Of a stretch of 64,000 bases of DNA, positions 41,526-50,343 are shown one piece after another. Position 1 is the stretch's first letter, and each line of letters starts with the position of its first letter. The position numbers and the translations under genes are program-made. The stretch covers positions 9,745 through 73,744 of the forward strand of contig CAYUKA010000009.1 in NCBI GenBank assembly GCA_964445195.1. Direction: 5' to 3'. The notes under the pieces are model-generated. The model searched no databases. It was not told the DNA's origin and worked only from the letters and a program-made list of their open reading frames with translations. This DNA comes from UM-FILTER-47-13 sp964445195 (GTDB taxonomy: Bacteria > Pseudomonadota > Alphaproteobacteria > Micavibrionales > Micavibrionaceae).

Positions 41526-42101
41526 TTAAACCGGCTCCTGCTGCACCGCCTTTGGATCAACGACCTTGTAGTAATAGCGGCCCTTGATGACCTGGTCGTC
41601 AACGCGGGCATAGTAAGGATGGGTGCCGCAATGGATATAGCCCATGCTTTCATAAAGGCTGATCGCTTTGTCCAGCGTTTCCCGGACGTCGAGATTGATG
41701 ACCGCGTAACCCTCTTCACGCGCCTTGTCCTCGACGATCTCCAGCAGCTTGCGGGCCAGCCCGTGGCCGCGCGCCCACGGCGCGACAAAATTGGTGGTCA
41801 GGGTTACGGCGAAGCTCTGCGCCTCATTATTGCGCGGCGGCGTCACCAGCTGGGCCGTGCCGCAGATTACATCGTCAAGCCGGGCGACGAATAACAGCCG
41901 CGCCGGCATCGTCAGCACGCCCTGCCAATAGCGCTCCAGAATATCGCGGGCCGGCAGGGTCACCCAGCCGAAACCGCCGCCGGCGGTAATCGCTTCGTCG
42001 GTCGCATCGCATAAATCATTCAGATCAGGCTCCGACAGCGCCGTTACATGTTCAACGCTGGTGACCGGATCACGTGGCTTTTGCTTGGTCTGGTCAATCA
42101 T
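41526..42101 (-). CDS. GNAT-family N-acetyltransferase
   Basis: A 191-residue acetyltransferase. The acetyl-CoA-binding motif is VAPWARGHGLARKLLEIVEDKAREEGYAVINLDVRE, and the C-terminal AISLYESMGYIHCGTHPYY is the usual substrate-side motif B. The N-terminal 40 residues carry the acceptor-binding region. It starts at ATG 42101 and is monocistronic. The substrate is unknown. Base use resembles its neighbours. Confidence 0.88.
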   Translation of the reverse strand: MIDQTKQKPRDPVTSVEHVTALSEPDLNDLCDATDEAITAGGGFGWVTLPARDILERYWQGVLTMPARLLFVARLDDVICGTAQLVTPPRNNEAQSFAVTLTTNFVAPWARGHGLARKLLEIVEDKAREEGYAVINLDVRETLDKAISLYESMGYIHCGTHPYYARVDDQVIKGRYYYKVVDPKAVQQEPV

Positions 42102-42301
42102 TGTTCCGCCTGTTTGCCTGTTGCCGTTATAGTAAAATAAGGATCGCGTCCTTTAATTCAACCACAAAAAAATGAAAAAAGTGACAATGCGGCAAGCTGC
42201 AACGCAGCATTTGCGCGGCTTTTCGGCAAGTTTACACAGACGGGATTGCGCTGGCAGATAAGTAGGTTACACTGGAACAGCGTCAAATTTTTTTCAGACT
42301 T

Positions 42302-43732
42302 ATGCATACAATACGCCCCATAACCGCCTTGCTGATCACCGGCCTGCTGATCCTGCCGCTGCTATTGTCCGGCTGCGCGCGCTATGTCAAGAAGGCGCAT
42401 TACGCCCCGGCCATCGACATTCCTTATGACGCCGCGCCGGTGCCGGTGCTGTTCCGCGAAGTCGAGCTGCTGCTGCCGGTCGGGATGGATGTCGGTTTTG
42501 AAACCCACGGCAGCCGGGGCTGCGGCTGGCCGCGCTACCCGGTCAGCCGGACGGTGCTGCGCGGCGCAATCGACCGCAAATTCATCCGCCAGACCTTCCA
42601 CGATGCGCTGGAAGCGCAGGGCTATGATGTCGTGGCCAGCCTGGATATTGCCTACGATCTTGAGGACGAGATTGAGCGGGCCGAGTATTCGATCACCGCC
42701 AAAATTAAGGATGTCCAGCTTGAAATGTGCCACCGCGAGGCGGACAATCTCATGATCCTGTTCACCACCCGCAGGGGCATTGAAGGCGAGCTGTATATGA
42801 AGGTCGACTGGACGGTTTACGACTCGCTGCGCCGGACCGTTGTCTACAAGACCACGACCGAGGGCTATACCAGGCGACGCGTGCCGAACCAGGAAGGGCT
42901 GACGCTGATGTTCAGCGACGCGTTTGAAATGGCGGCTCATAATCTCGGCACCGACCGGCCGTTCCACGATTTGCTGGTCAACGGCATAAAGCCGCAGGAC
43001 TGGCGCGGCCGGCCCGGCTTTCCCCGTGATCGCAGGACAGAGCGCGCGCCGCAATTCGACCCGAACGAGGCCGTCATAATCACGCAGGACGCATTATCGC
43101 GTACGCCCTTTACCCGCGATATCGAAGACAAGCGCCGGGTCGCGGTGATGGTCGAGAAGTTCGGCCATGGTTCCGGTTTTTTCATTAGTGATGAAGGTCA
43201 TATCCTGACCAACGCCCATGTTGTCGGCGACGGGCTGCGCACCCGCATTATCACCGCCAACCGCGATGAAAAACTGGTCGCCGAGATATTACGCATCGAC
43301 AAGGCGCGCGATGTCGCGCTGCTGAAACTTGAAGAGGTACCGGATAACCTGGATATCGTGACCCTGCCGATCCGCGAAGACTGGCCTGCAGTCGGTGAAG
43401 AGGTGTACGCCATCGGCGCACCGCGCGACCGCCGCCAGTTAACCGACACGGTGACCAGGGGCATTATCAGCGCCCACCGCGAGGATATGCGGTTTCTCGG
43501 CGTGCGCCAGAATTTCCTGCAGGCCGATGTCGAGATTCACGGCGGCAATAGCGGCGGACCGCTGATCGACGGGCACGGCAATATTGTCGGCATGGCTGTC
43601 GGCGCCACAATCGCACCGCCCAACAAAGCCGGCATCGGTCTGAATTATTTTATCCCGATTGCCGAGGCGCTGCAGGTGATGGATATCGGTCTTGAAAGCC
43701 GCAGCGGCGCGCCGACCCGGATCACGCCCTAG
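42302..43732 (+). CDS. Trypsin-like serine protease lipoprotein with unknown N-terminal domain
   Basis: A 476-residue envelope protein. The N-terminal signal ends in a lipobox LLLSGC with Cys25, so it is a lipoprotein. Residues 26-285 form a domain I do not recognise, conserved-looking (ELLLPVGMDVGFETHGSRGC). The C-terminal part is a DegP-type trypsin fold: His306 in HILTNAHVV, Asp337 in DKARDVALLKL, and Ser417 in EIHGGNSGGPL. There is no PDZ domain. It probably degrades or processes periplasmic proteins. It is alone on its strand, with the next gene convergent. Confidence 0.88.
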   Translation: MHTIRPITALLITGLLILPLLLSGCARYVKKAHYAPAIDIPYDAAPVPVLFREVELLLPVGMDVGFETHGSRGCGWPRYPVSRTVLRGAIDRKFIRQTFHDALEAQGYDVVASLDIAYDLEDEIERAEYSITAKIKDVQLEMCHREADNLMILFTTRRGIEGELYMKVDWTVYDSLRRTVVYKTTTEGYTRRRVPNQEGLTLMFSDAFEMAAHNLGTDRPFHDLLVNGIKPQDWRGRPGFPRDRRTERAPQFDPNEAVIITQDALSRTPFTRDIEDKRRVAVMVEKFGHGSGFFISDEGHILTNAHVVGDGLRTRIITANRDEKLVAEILRIDKARDVALLKLEEVPDNLDIVTLPIREDWPAVGEEVYAIGAPRDRRQLTDTVTRGIISAHREDMRFLGVRQNFLQADVEIHGGNSGGPLIDGHGNIVGMAVGATIAPPNKAGIGLNYFIPIAEALQVMDIGLESRSGAPTRITP

Positions 43733-43740
43733 GGCATAAA

Positions 43741-44103
43741 TCAAAGCCTCAAAGTCATCTGGTCTTTTGCCACCGCGGCCATTTCGCGCAGCGCATGACC
43801 GTGTTCGGCAATATCGCGCATGCCTTCAAGCGTCGGCACCGCCGCCGCCGGGGCCGTGGTGAAAAAGGAGAGCGGTCCCAACTCAACCGCGCCGGTCACC
43901 AGCGCGCCCATCCCGGCCACAATTTTGAATTCATCAACCCGCCGTGCCGCCGGCGCCATCGCCGCATCGGCGGTCAGGCCAGTGATAAAATCGCGGCTGT
44001 TCTCCCTGACCGTATTAAATTTTGCGGATAAAGCGGCCAGATTAGAAGATATACATGTTGATAAAGAAGCGGCCGCACGGCGAAAAGGCGCGAATGGCGT
44101 CAT
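43741..44103 (-). CDS. Uncharacterised 120-residue protein
   Basis: A small protein of 120 residues with a GGGAGA ribosome site and a good sigma-70 promoter upstream. It is Ala-rich and mainly helical, with a moderately hydrophobic stretch at about 60-90 (IVAGMGALVTGAVELGPLSFF) that could be membrane-associated. No family recognised. It is divergent from hslVU, with 130 bp between. The stop lies 8 bp from that of the convergent protease gene. Confidence 0.6.
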   Translation of the reverse strand: MTPFAPFRRAAASLSTCISSNLAALSAKFNTVRENSRDFITGLTADAAMAPAARRVDEFKIVAGMGALVTGAVELGPLSFFTTAPAAAVPTLEGMRDIAEHGHALREMAAVAKDQMTLRL

Positions 44104-44149
44104 AATCGTCTCCCTGTGTCTATTCGTTTTTCCTGATTTCTATTGCCAT

Positions 44150-44178
44150 ATAATACATATTTTAGCCGCCATATGCAA
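44150..44178 (-). promoter_or_regulatory. Sigma-70-type promoter of the 120-residue gene
   Basis: On the minus strand, -35 TTGCAT (44173-44178) and -10 TATTAT (44150-44155) are 17 bp apart, and lie 47 bp upstream of the ATG at 44103. Confidence 0.55.
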
Positions 44179-44233
44179 GGCTTTTCAGCATACAGGGCCG
44201 CGCTTCCCCTTGACGCCGGGCCCTTGACGGTGC

Positions 44234-44803
44234 ATGTCTTTATCCATGAGTGAGCACAATATATTCAATGCGCAAAACTGGCACGCAACGACCATCCTGG
44301 CGGTCCGCAAGGACGGCGAGGTTGTCATCGCCGGCGACGGCCAGGTCAGCATGGGCGACACGGTCCTGAAAGCCAACGCCCGCAAGGTCCGGCGGCTCGG
44401 CAAGGGCGGCAGGATTATCGCCGGTTTCGCCGGAGCGACCGCCGATGCCTTTACATTATTCGAGCGGCTTGAGGGCAAGCTGGAAGCCCATCCGGGCCAG
44501 CTGACCCGCGCCTGCGTCGAGCTGGCCAAGGACTGGCGCACCGACCGTTATCTGCGCCGGCTGGAAGCGCTGATGGCGGTGTGCGATCAGGACACCTCGC
44601 TGATCCTGTCCGGCACCGGCGATGTCGTTGAGCCGGAGGACGGCATTATCGGTATCGGCAGCGGCGGCAATTATGCGCTGGCCGCAGCCCGGGCGCTCTA
44701 CGGCCAGAAACTGCCCGCGGCGGAGATCGCACAGCGGGCAATGGCGATCGCCGCCGGAATCTGTGTGTACACCAATGACAATATTGTCATTGAGACTTTA
44801 TGA
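44234..44803 (+). CDS. hslV: ATP-dependent protease subunit HslV
   Basis: The proteolytic subunit of the HslVU (ClpQY) protease, related to proteasome beta subunits. The 189-residue product has a short propeptide ending NWHA, after which Thr of TTILAVRKDGEV becomes the N-terminal nucleophile. The GDGQVSMGDTVLKANARKVRRL and SGTGDVVEPEDGIIGIGSGGNYALAAARAL segments are diagnostic. ATG 44246 (MSEHN) is an alternative start. It precedes hslU by 31 bp, the standard pair. A heat-shock promoter was looked for and not clearly found. Confidence 0.97.
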   Translation: MSLSMSEHNIFNAQNWHATTILAVRKDGEVVIAGDGQVSMGDTVLKANARKVRRLGKGGRIIAGFAGATADAFTLFERLEGKLEAHPGQLTRACVELAKDWRTDRYLRRLEALMAVCDQDTSLILSGTGDVVEPEDGIIGIGSGGNYALAAARALYGQKLPAAEIAQRAMAIAAGICVYTNDNIVIETL

Positions 44804-44834
44804 ACAAGACAAGATAAGCAAAGCTGCCCCGCCC

Positions 44835-46220
44835 ATGACAAAGACACAAACCCCGACTGCGAAACCAGCCCCAAAATCAGCCCCAAAATCAGCCGAAGAC
44901 CGCGCCGCCGCCGTGCCGGCTTTCTCGCCGCGCGAGATTGTCTCGGAGCTTGACCGCTTCATTATCGGCCAGAGCGATGCCAAGCGCGCCGTCGCCATCG
45001 CCCTGCGCAACCGCTGGCGGCGGATGAATGTCGATCCGGCGCTGCAGGACGAGATTTACCCGAAGAACATCCTGATGATCGGCCCGACCGGCGTCGGCAA
45101 AACCGAGATCGCCCGGCGGCTGGCGAAGCTGGCGCAGGCGCCCTTTATCAAGGTCGAAGCCACCCGCTTCACCGAGGTCGGCTATGTCGGCAAGGATGTC
45201 GAATCGATCATCCGCGACCTGACCGAGGCCGCGATCCATATGATCCGCGACAAGCACCGCAAGGCCGTGATGGCCCAGGCCGAGATTTATGCCGAGGAGC
45301 GGGTGCTTGACGCGCTGGTCGGCGACAGCGCCGGTGAAGGTACGCGGGGAAATTTCCGCGACAAGCTGCGCAAAGGCGAACTGAATGACCGCGAGATCGA
45401 GGTCGAGGTCACCGACCGCGCCGACCCGATGCCCGGCTTTGAAATTCCCGGCATGCCCGGCGCCAGTATGAGCATGATCAATATGGGGGATTTATTCGGC
45501 AAAGCGTTCGGCGAACGCAAAAAGCGCAAGACCATGACCGTCGGCGAATCTTACGATGTGCTGATGCAGGACGAAGCCGACAAGCTGCTGGATGAGGACA
45601 AGGTCATCGCCGACGCCCTTGATCTGGTGCAACAGAACGGCATTGTTTTCCTGGACGAGGTCGACAAAATCGCCCACCGGCAGGACGCCCATGGCGGCGA
45701 TGTCTCGCGCGAAGGCGTACAGCGCGACCTGTTGCCGCTGATCGAGGGTACGACCGTCACCACCAAATACGGCCCGGTCAAGACCGACCATATATTGTTC
45801 GTCGCCTCCGGCGCTTTTCATTACGCCAAACCCTCGGACCTGCTGGCCGAACTGCAGGGCCGGCTGCCGATCCGGGTCGAGTTGCGCGCCCTGACCGAAG
45901 AAGATTTCCGCCGCATCCTGACCGAAACCGAAGCCAGCCTGCTGATCCAGTACAAGGCGCTGATGAACACTGAAGATTTCACCCTGAGCTTTGAGGACGA
46001 TGCGATCGACGAAATTGCCCGTCTGGCGTTCGAGGTCAACGAGACGGTCGAGAATATCGGCGCGCGGCGGCTGCTGACCGTCATGGAAAAGCTGCTGGAG
46101 GAGATCAGCTACACAGCTGCCGACCGCGGCGGCGAAAGCTTTACCGTTACCGCTGACTATGTCCGCGAACAGGTCGCCGACCTCGCCGAAAACGCCGATC
46201 TGTCAAAGTTCATTCTTTAA
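44835..46220 (+). CDS. hslU: HslU ATPase/unfoldase subunit
   Basis: The AAA+ ATPase ring that unfolds substrates and feeds them to HslV. From ATG 44835 the protein has 461 residues; an upstream frame start at 44622 lies inside hslV and is not real. Walker A is IGPTGVGKTEIARRLA near residue 82, Walker B VFLDEVDKIAHRQ, and sensor-like ELQGRLPIRVEL. A Pro/Ala/Lys-rich leader (residues 1-30) with a small KSAPKSA repeat precedes the conserved FSPREIVSELDRFIIGQ. It directly follows hslV and both are surely cotranscribed. Confidence 0.97.
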   Translation: MTKTQTPTAKPAPKSAPKSAEDRAAAVPAFSPREIVSELDRFIIGQSDAKRAVAIALRNRWRRMNVDPALQDEIYPKNILMIGPTGVGKTEIARRLAKLAQAPFIKVEATRFTEVGYVGKDVESIIRDLTEAAIHMIRDKHRKAVMAQAEIYAEERVLDALVGDSAGEGTRGNFRDKLRKGELNDREIEVEVTDRADPMPGFEIPGMPGASMSMINMGDLFGKAFGERKKRKTMTVGESYDVLMQDEADKLLDEDKVIADALDLVQQNGIVFLDEVDKIAHRQDAHGGDVSREGVQRDLLPLIEGTTVTTKYGPVKTDHILFVASGAFHYAKPSDLLAELQGRLPIRVELRALTEEDFRRILTETEASLLIQYKALMNTEDFTLSFEDDAIDEIARLAFEVNETVENIGARRLLTVMEKLLEEISYTAADRGGESFTVTADYVREQVADLAENADLSKFIL

Positions 46221-46252
46221 GCCCGTTTTGCGCCATTTTTACCATAAATATT

Positions 46253-46279
46253 TTGACACGCCCTGCCTGTTTCTATAAC
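46253..46279 (+). promoter_or_regulatory. Possible promoter of the aminopeptidase gene
   Basis: TTGACA at 46253-46258 and TATAAC at 46274-46279 are good boxes but only 15 bp apart, shorter than the usual 17. They lie 33 bp upstream of the ATG at 46313. Confidence 0.4.
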
Positions 46280-46312
46280 GTCAGCGCTAAAATACAATGT
46301 AGGAGCAACGTC

Positions 46313-47800
46313 ATGGATGGCAGATTCATTGATACTGGAAAATTACTGATCCCCGCAGGCACAAATGTAACGCTCGTCGTGCCGGTGACCGGAATGCCGG
46401 ATTTAACCCGGCCTTTTGAAGCCGGGCTGGCCAAAGCGCAAAACTTCGAAGCCAGGCCGGGCCAAATCCTGACCATTCCCAACACGGCGACCGGGGAAAC
46501 TGCCGGGGAAATTGAGAGAGTCTATGTCGGCGTGTCTTCACCGGACGCTCCTTATGCGTTTGCCGCCGCGGCCGCCGCCCTGCCGGCAGGCGATTACGAA
46601 ATCGATGACACGGCCCTGGATGCGCCGCTGAGCCCGGAGCAGGCTTATGAAGCCACCCGGGGCTGGGCGCTGGCGCGCTATCAATTCAAAATCGAGAACG
46701 GCGCACCGAATAGTGATCCCGGCCCCGGCCCGCGGCTGGTAATCCCGCAGGCCGCGCGGCAGGATCTTGACGCGCTGACCGCCGAGATCAAGGCAACCTG
46801 GCTGGTCCGCGACCTGATCAATATGCCAGCGAATATCCTGAACACGCGGGAGCTGAGCGCGGCGGTAACGGGACTTGCGAATATCTTTAATGTCAAGGCG
46901 CAAACCGTCAAAGGCGAGGAGCTGGAACGGGAATTCCCGCTGGTATACGCGGTCGGCAAGGCCTCGGAAAACCCGCCGATCCTTACCTATTTCGAATGGA
47001 CCGGCAGCGGCGCGGGCGACGATGCGCCGACCATCCTGCTGGCCGGCAAGGGCGTGACCTATGATACCGGCGGTCTGGGCCTCAAGCCGGCCCCGGCGAT
47101 GGAGCCGATGAAAAAGGATATGGGCGGCGCTGCGATCGCCCTTGGCACAGCCATCCAGATCATGAGCGCGGATCTGCCGGTCAGGCTCAAGGTCATGGTC
47201 CCGATCGCGGAAAACGCGGTTGCCGGCAACGCCTTTCGCAACGGTGATATCCTGACCGCCCGCGACGGCACCGCCGTTTATATCAATCACACCGATGCCG
47301 AAGGCCGCCTGCTGCTGGCCGATGCGCTCTCTTACGGGGTTGAAACATGGCAGCCGGATTACGTGATTGACTTCGCGACCCTGACCGGCGCGCAGCGCGT
47401 GGCCGACGGCACCGATGTCGGCGCGGTGATCACAAACGATATCGCGCTCGGCCGCCGGATCGAAGACACGGGCCATGCGCTCGGCGATGACCTGAAATTC
47501 CACCGCGTGTTTAAAAAGCACAAAGTGCCGCTGGCAGGCCGCGACGGCGCCGATATCCAGAACAGCCCGCGTGGCCCCGATGCGCCGGGGCTGGAAATTC
47601 CCTTCTGGTTCCTGCAGCATTTCATCGACGCGGCGGTCCAAAAGACCGGCAGCGAACCTCCGGTGCATGTCCATTTTGATATCAGCGCCTGGAACGATGT
47701 GCCCCGCCCCGGCAAGCCAAAAGGCGGTGAAGCCATGGGTATGCGCGCCATTAACCGCATTGTGCAGGAAATCGCCCTGTCGGCCGCGGCGGGTCCATAA
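46313..47800 (+). CDS. M17-family leucyl aminopeptidase-like protein
   Basis: A cytosolic aminopeptidase of 495 residues from ATG 46313, which has an AGGAG site; the frame's extension to 46253 holds the promoter. The catalytic C-terminal domain has the two-metal site in GKGVTYDTGGLGLKPA, PMKKDMGGAA, and the diagnostic YINHTDAEGRLLLADAL (the usual NTDAEGR has His in place of the first Asn). The N-terminal 180 residues are the typical M17 hexamer domain. It is probably monocistronic or with the next M23 gene 75 bp on. It would release N-terminal residues from peptides, such as those produced by HslVU. Confidence 0.92.
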   Translation: MDGRFIDTGKLLIPAGTNVTLVVPVTGMPDLTRPFEAGLAKAQNFEARPGQILTIPNTATGETAGEIERVYVGVSSPDAPYAFAAAAAALPAGDYEIDDTALDAPLSPEQAYEATRGWALARYQFKIENGAPNSDPGPGPRLVIPQAARQDLDALTAEIKATWLVRDLINMPANILNTRELSAAVTGLANIFNVKAQTVKGEELEREFPLVYAVGKASENPPILTYFEWTGSGAGDDAPTILLAGKGVTYDTGGLGLKPAPAMEPMKKDMGGAAIALGTAIQIMSADLPVRLKVMVPIAENAVAGNAFRNGDILTARDGTAVYINHTDAEGRLLLADALSYGVETWQPDYVIDFATLTGAQRVADGTDVGAVITNDIALGRRIEDTGHALGDDLKFHRVFKKHKVPLAGRDGADIQNSPRGPDAPGLEIPFWFLQHFIDAAVQKTGSEPPVHVHFDISAWNDVPRPGKPKGGEAMGMRAINRIVQEIALSAAAGP

Positions 47801-47874
47801 AACACGTCAAAGAAGCGTTTTCTGTTTGCCCCTGTTGCTTTACAGTAGCCGGGGAAAAGGAGATTATAACCTTC

Positions 47875-48888
47875 ATGTCCGCCTTCACATTTCCGGCCCT
47901 GCTCCTGCTCTGGCTTTTTGTGGCTGCCTGGCCGGCGGCGGCGCAAACGCCGTCCTTTCAGATGCCGGTTGATTGCCGCCTTGGCGAAAATTGCTGGATC
48001 GTCAATTATGTCGATGTCGATGACAGCGCGGACGTCGCCGATTTCCGCTGCGGCCACCGCAGCTATGATGACCATCACGGCACCGATTTCGGCCTGGCCG
48101 ACATGGTGATCATGGAGCAGGGCGTTGCCGTCACGGCCGCCGCCGCCGGTACGGTGCAACGCATCCGCGATGAAATGCCCGACCGGCTGGTATCGCCGGA
48201 AGAAAAGGAAACGCTGCTGGCCGAGAATCGCGGCTGCGGCAACGGCGTGTTCATCGACCATGGCGGCGGCTGGCAGACCATATATTGTCACCTCAAACAA
48301 GGCAGCATCGCCGTGAAGCCTGGTGATGAGGTTAAAGCCGGCGATGCGCTCGGTATGATCGGCGCCTCCGGCATCGCCGAATTTCCGCATGTGCATTTCG
48401 GCGTCTTCTTTGAAGGCACGACCATCGATCCGTTCACCGGACGCGATCCGGCCGCCGGGTGCGGTGCGGACGGCACGGCACTGTGGCATGGCAATGCCGG
48501 GCTAACGTATCAGGGCGGCGCGCTGTACGCCGCCGGTTTCAGCGCCCGGCCGCCGGATTTTGAAGCGGTCAGGATCGACACCGCCAGCCCGGACACGCTG
48601 GATAGCGCCGCTGCCGAAGCGTTGGTGTTCTGGGCCGCTTTCTATGGCACGGCAAAAGGCGATGAAGCCCGGCTTGAAATCCGCGACCCGCAGGGCCGGC
48701 TTTATGCTGAGCGCACCATCACGCAGGACCGGGACCGGGCGCGGCAGTTTTACTATATCGGCCGCCGCATCAGCGCAGACAAGCCGCTGGTGCCGGGACC
48801 ATATACCGGCTATGTCAGGCTGCGCCAGACCTTGCCAGGCGGCGCCACCAGTGAAAGCACTGCTGAACGAACAATCACGGTGCGTTAA
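47875..48888 (+). CDS. Secreted M23-family metallopeptidase
   Basis: A 337-residue exported protein of the LytM/M23 family, which cleaves peptidoglycan cross-links or acts as an amidase activator. The signal peptide MSAFTFPALLLLWLFVAAWPAAAQ ends near Ala23. The zinc-binding motif HxxxD is DDHHGTDFG, and the HxH motif is FPHVHFGVFF. Between them lies the typical beta region (GVAVTAAAAGTVQRI, NGVFIDHGGGWQTIYCHLK). The C-terminal 110 residues form an extra beta-rich domain. It follows the aminopeptidase gene; its stop interlocks with that of the convergent Smr gene. Confidence 0.9.
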   Translation: MSAFTFPALLLLWLFVAAWPAAAQTPSFQMPVDCRLGENCWIVNYVDVDDSADVADFRCGHRSYDDHHGTDFGLADMVIMEQGVAVTAAAAGTVQRIRDEMPDRLVSPEEKETLLAENRGCGNGVFIDHGGGWQTIYCHLKQGSIAVKPGDEVKAGDALGMIGASGIAEFPHVHFGVFFEGTTIDPFTGRDPAAGCGADGTALWHGNAGLTYQGGALYAAGFSARPPDFEAVRIDTASPDTLDSAAAEALVFWAAFYGTAKGDEARLEIRDPQGRLYAERTITQDRDRARQFYYIGRRISADKPLVPGPYTGYVRLRQTLPGGATSESTAERTITVR

Positions 48889-49463
48889 ATCTCTTTCGTT
48901 TCCCGCCGGCGCCGCAGCAGGACATAAAGCGCACCATCGCCGCCATCCTGTGGCCGGGCCGGGCTGACCTGCAGCACCAGGTCGCGCAATGGCGGCTCCT
49001 CCAGCCAGAGCGGGACGTTTTCACGCAAAACCCCGCTGCCCCGCTTACCTTTGCCGGTAATCACGAGCACATGACGCTTTTTCCGGTCATGGCAGCGTAA
49101 AATAAACGCCCGCAGCGCCGTCTGCGCCGCCACGCGCCCTAAACCGTGCAAATCAAGCCGGGCCTGTATCTCCATCTGGCCACGCCGTACGCGTTCAGAC
49201 GTACGCTTATCAACCTCGCGGCCCGGTGCCTCCGGGGCGGGTGCAGCATGCTTTGATGCGTGGGGCGGGTCCGCCGCCGTTCGGCTCTGGGCGGCCCGGT
49301 CATGAACGCCCGGCCTGTCCCCGGCTACGGGGGATGGCTGGTCCGGCGGCCGGCGGCGCGCGCCGGATAAGGGCTGGATATCCCGGGTTACATGCGCCCA
49401 CAGCGCCTCATCACTGGTTTCATCATTCTTGTCGTCATGCTGATCGTCATCATGGGCGGTCAT
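48885..49463 (-). CDS. Smr/MutS2-domain protein
   Basis: A 192-residue protein with a C-terminal Smr domain, found in MutS2 and in small stand-alone endonucleases that nick DNA or RNA. The domain opens with IQARLDLHGLGRVAAQTALRAFI, with the LDLHG motif, and includes VLVITGKGKRGSGVLRENVPLWL. The N-terminal 100 residues are charged and low in complexity (KNDETSDEALWAHVTRDIQPL). Such proteins are usually near mltA and mobB-like genes in alphaproteobacteria; that context is absent here. Convergent with the M23 gene, whose stop codon overlaps its own. Confidence 0.9.
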   Translation of the reverse strand: MTAHDDDQHDDKNDETSDEALWAHVTRDIQPLSGARRRPPDQPSPVAGDRPGVHDRAAQSRTAADPPHASKHAAPAPEAPGREVDKRTSERVRRGQMEIQARLDLHGLGRVAAQTALRAFILRCHDRKKRHVLVITGKGKRGSGVLRENVPLWLEEPPLRDLVLQVSPARPQDGGDGALYVLLRRRRETKEI

Positions 49464-49557
49464 ATTTTATATTTTACAGTGTTATAGGCGGTTATGCGGA
49501 ATTACCATTTCACAGGCAGCTATTATACAATAAAATATAAGGTTCAAGGAGTTGCGC

Positions 49558-50325
49558 GTGTTGAAAAGAAATATGAAGCTGATCATTGCCTGCCTGTTTT
49601 TCGGCGCGGCCGGCCTGATGATTGCCGCGCCGGTTACCGTGCATGCTTTTGACATGAGCCGCTACAGCGAATCCGAAAAAGTCGGCTTCGCCTTCCACTA
49701 TATGGCCGGCTTCGACCCGCATTACGAAGACTGGATTACCGATTCAGATAAATATAAGGACGCCAAGCCGATCGATAAGGTCGAGCTGCTACAACACGAT
49801 AAATGGCGCCTGATGAACGGCTTTGCCAATTACATGCCGGACCGGAACCTGATCAGGGTCGGTGTAGAGGGCGTGGTTCATACGTCCAGCTATTATCTGG
49901 AACGCCGCAAGGTGGCACCGCTTAAAGACATTGAAATCAATTTGCGGGAACTGCCGGAAAATTATTTTCCCTTTTATATCGGCGGCATCTGGATCGCGCT
50001 GGTGATCAAGGATTACGACCTGCTGACCAAGTTTATTCTCAATAATGACGAATACGAGGAATTTGAGAAAAAACTTGGTCTGTCACGCAAGGTTTATGAA
50101 CTTTCAAAAAAAGTGAATGTCGATTTTCGCCTGCGGCCGGTGGCGGTGGATACAAACGCGCCGCTGACACTTGACGGGCTGGAGATGTGGCTGATGATGG
50201 TCGAGGTCGCAGAGATGGATATCTGGCGGGCGCGGGGCGACGAAAGGATATCCGTGTGGCGCTATCAGGCCCCGTGGTACATTGCCGACAAGCACAGGGA
50301 GTTTCTGTCCCTGTACAAAGATTAG
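49558..50325 (+). CDS. Uncharacterised exported protein
   Basis: From GTG 49558, with AAGGAG 7 bases upstream, the protein has 255 residues. A signal peptide KLIIACLFFGAAGLMIAAPVTVHA is clear. The mature part is mixed in charge, with many aromatic residues: RYSESEKVGFAFHYMAGFDPHYEDW, RLMNGFANYMPDRNLIRVG, and PFYIGGIWIALVIKDYDLLTKF. No catalytic motif is seen. It is 18 bp upstream of another unknown gene on the same strand and probably shares an operon. Function unknown. Confidence 0.7.
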   Translation: MLKRNMKLIIACLFFGAAGLMIAAPVTVHAFDMSRYSESEKVGFAFHYMAGFDPHYEDWITDSDKYKDAKPIDKVELLQHDKWRLMNGFANYMPDRNLIRVGVEGVVHTSSYYLERRKVAPLKDIEINLRELPENYFPFYIGGIWIALVIKDYDLLTKFILNNDEYEEFEKKLGLSRKVYELSKKVNVDFRLRPVAVDTNAPLTLDGLEMWLMMVEVAEMDIWRARGDERISVWRYQAPWYIADKHREFLSLYKD

Positions 50326-50343
50326 CAGGAGGCAGGCCCGCCC

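Noticed and set aside
44104..44233. A heat-shock sigma-32 promoter for hslVU
   Set aside because: CTTG boxes are present but no CYTATT-type -10 box at 17-18 bp could be found.
44622..44834. An earlier start for hslU inside hslV
   Set aside because: The extra 71 residues are an out-of-frame reading of hslV; ATG 44835 gives the family length.
49464..49551. A promoter at TATTAT near 49530
   Set aside because: There is no acceptable -35 box at the right distance.
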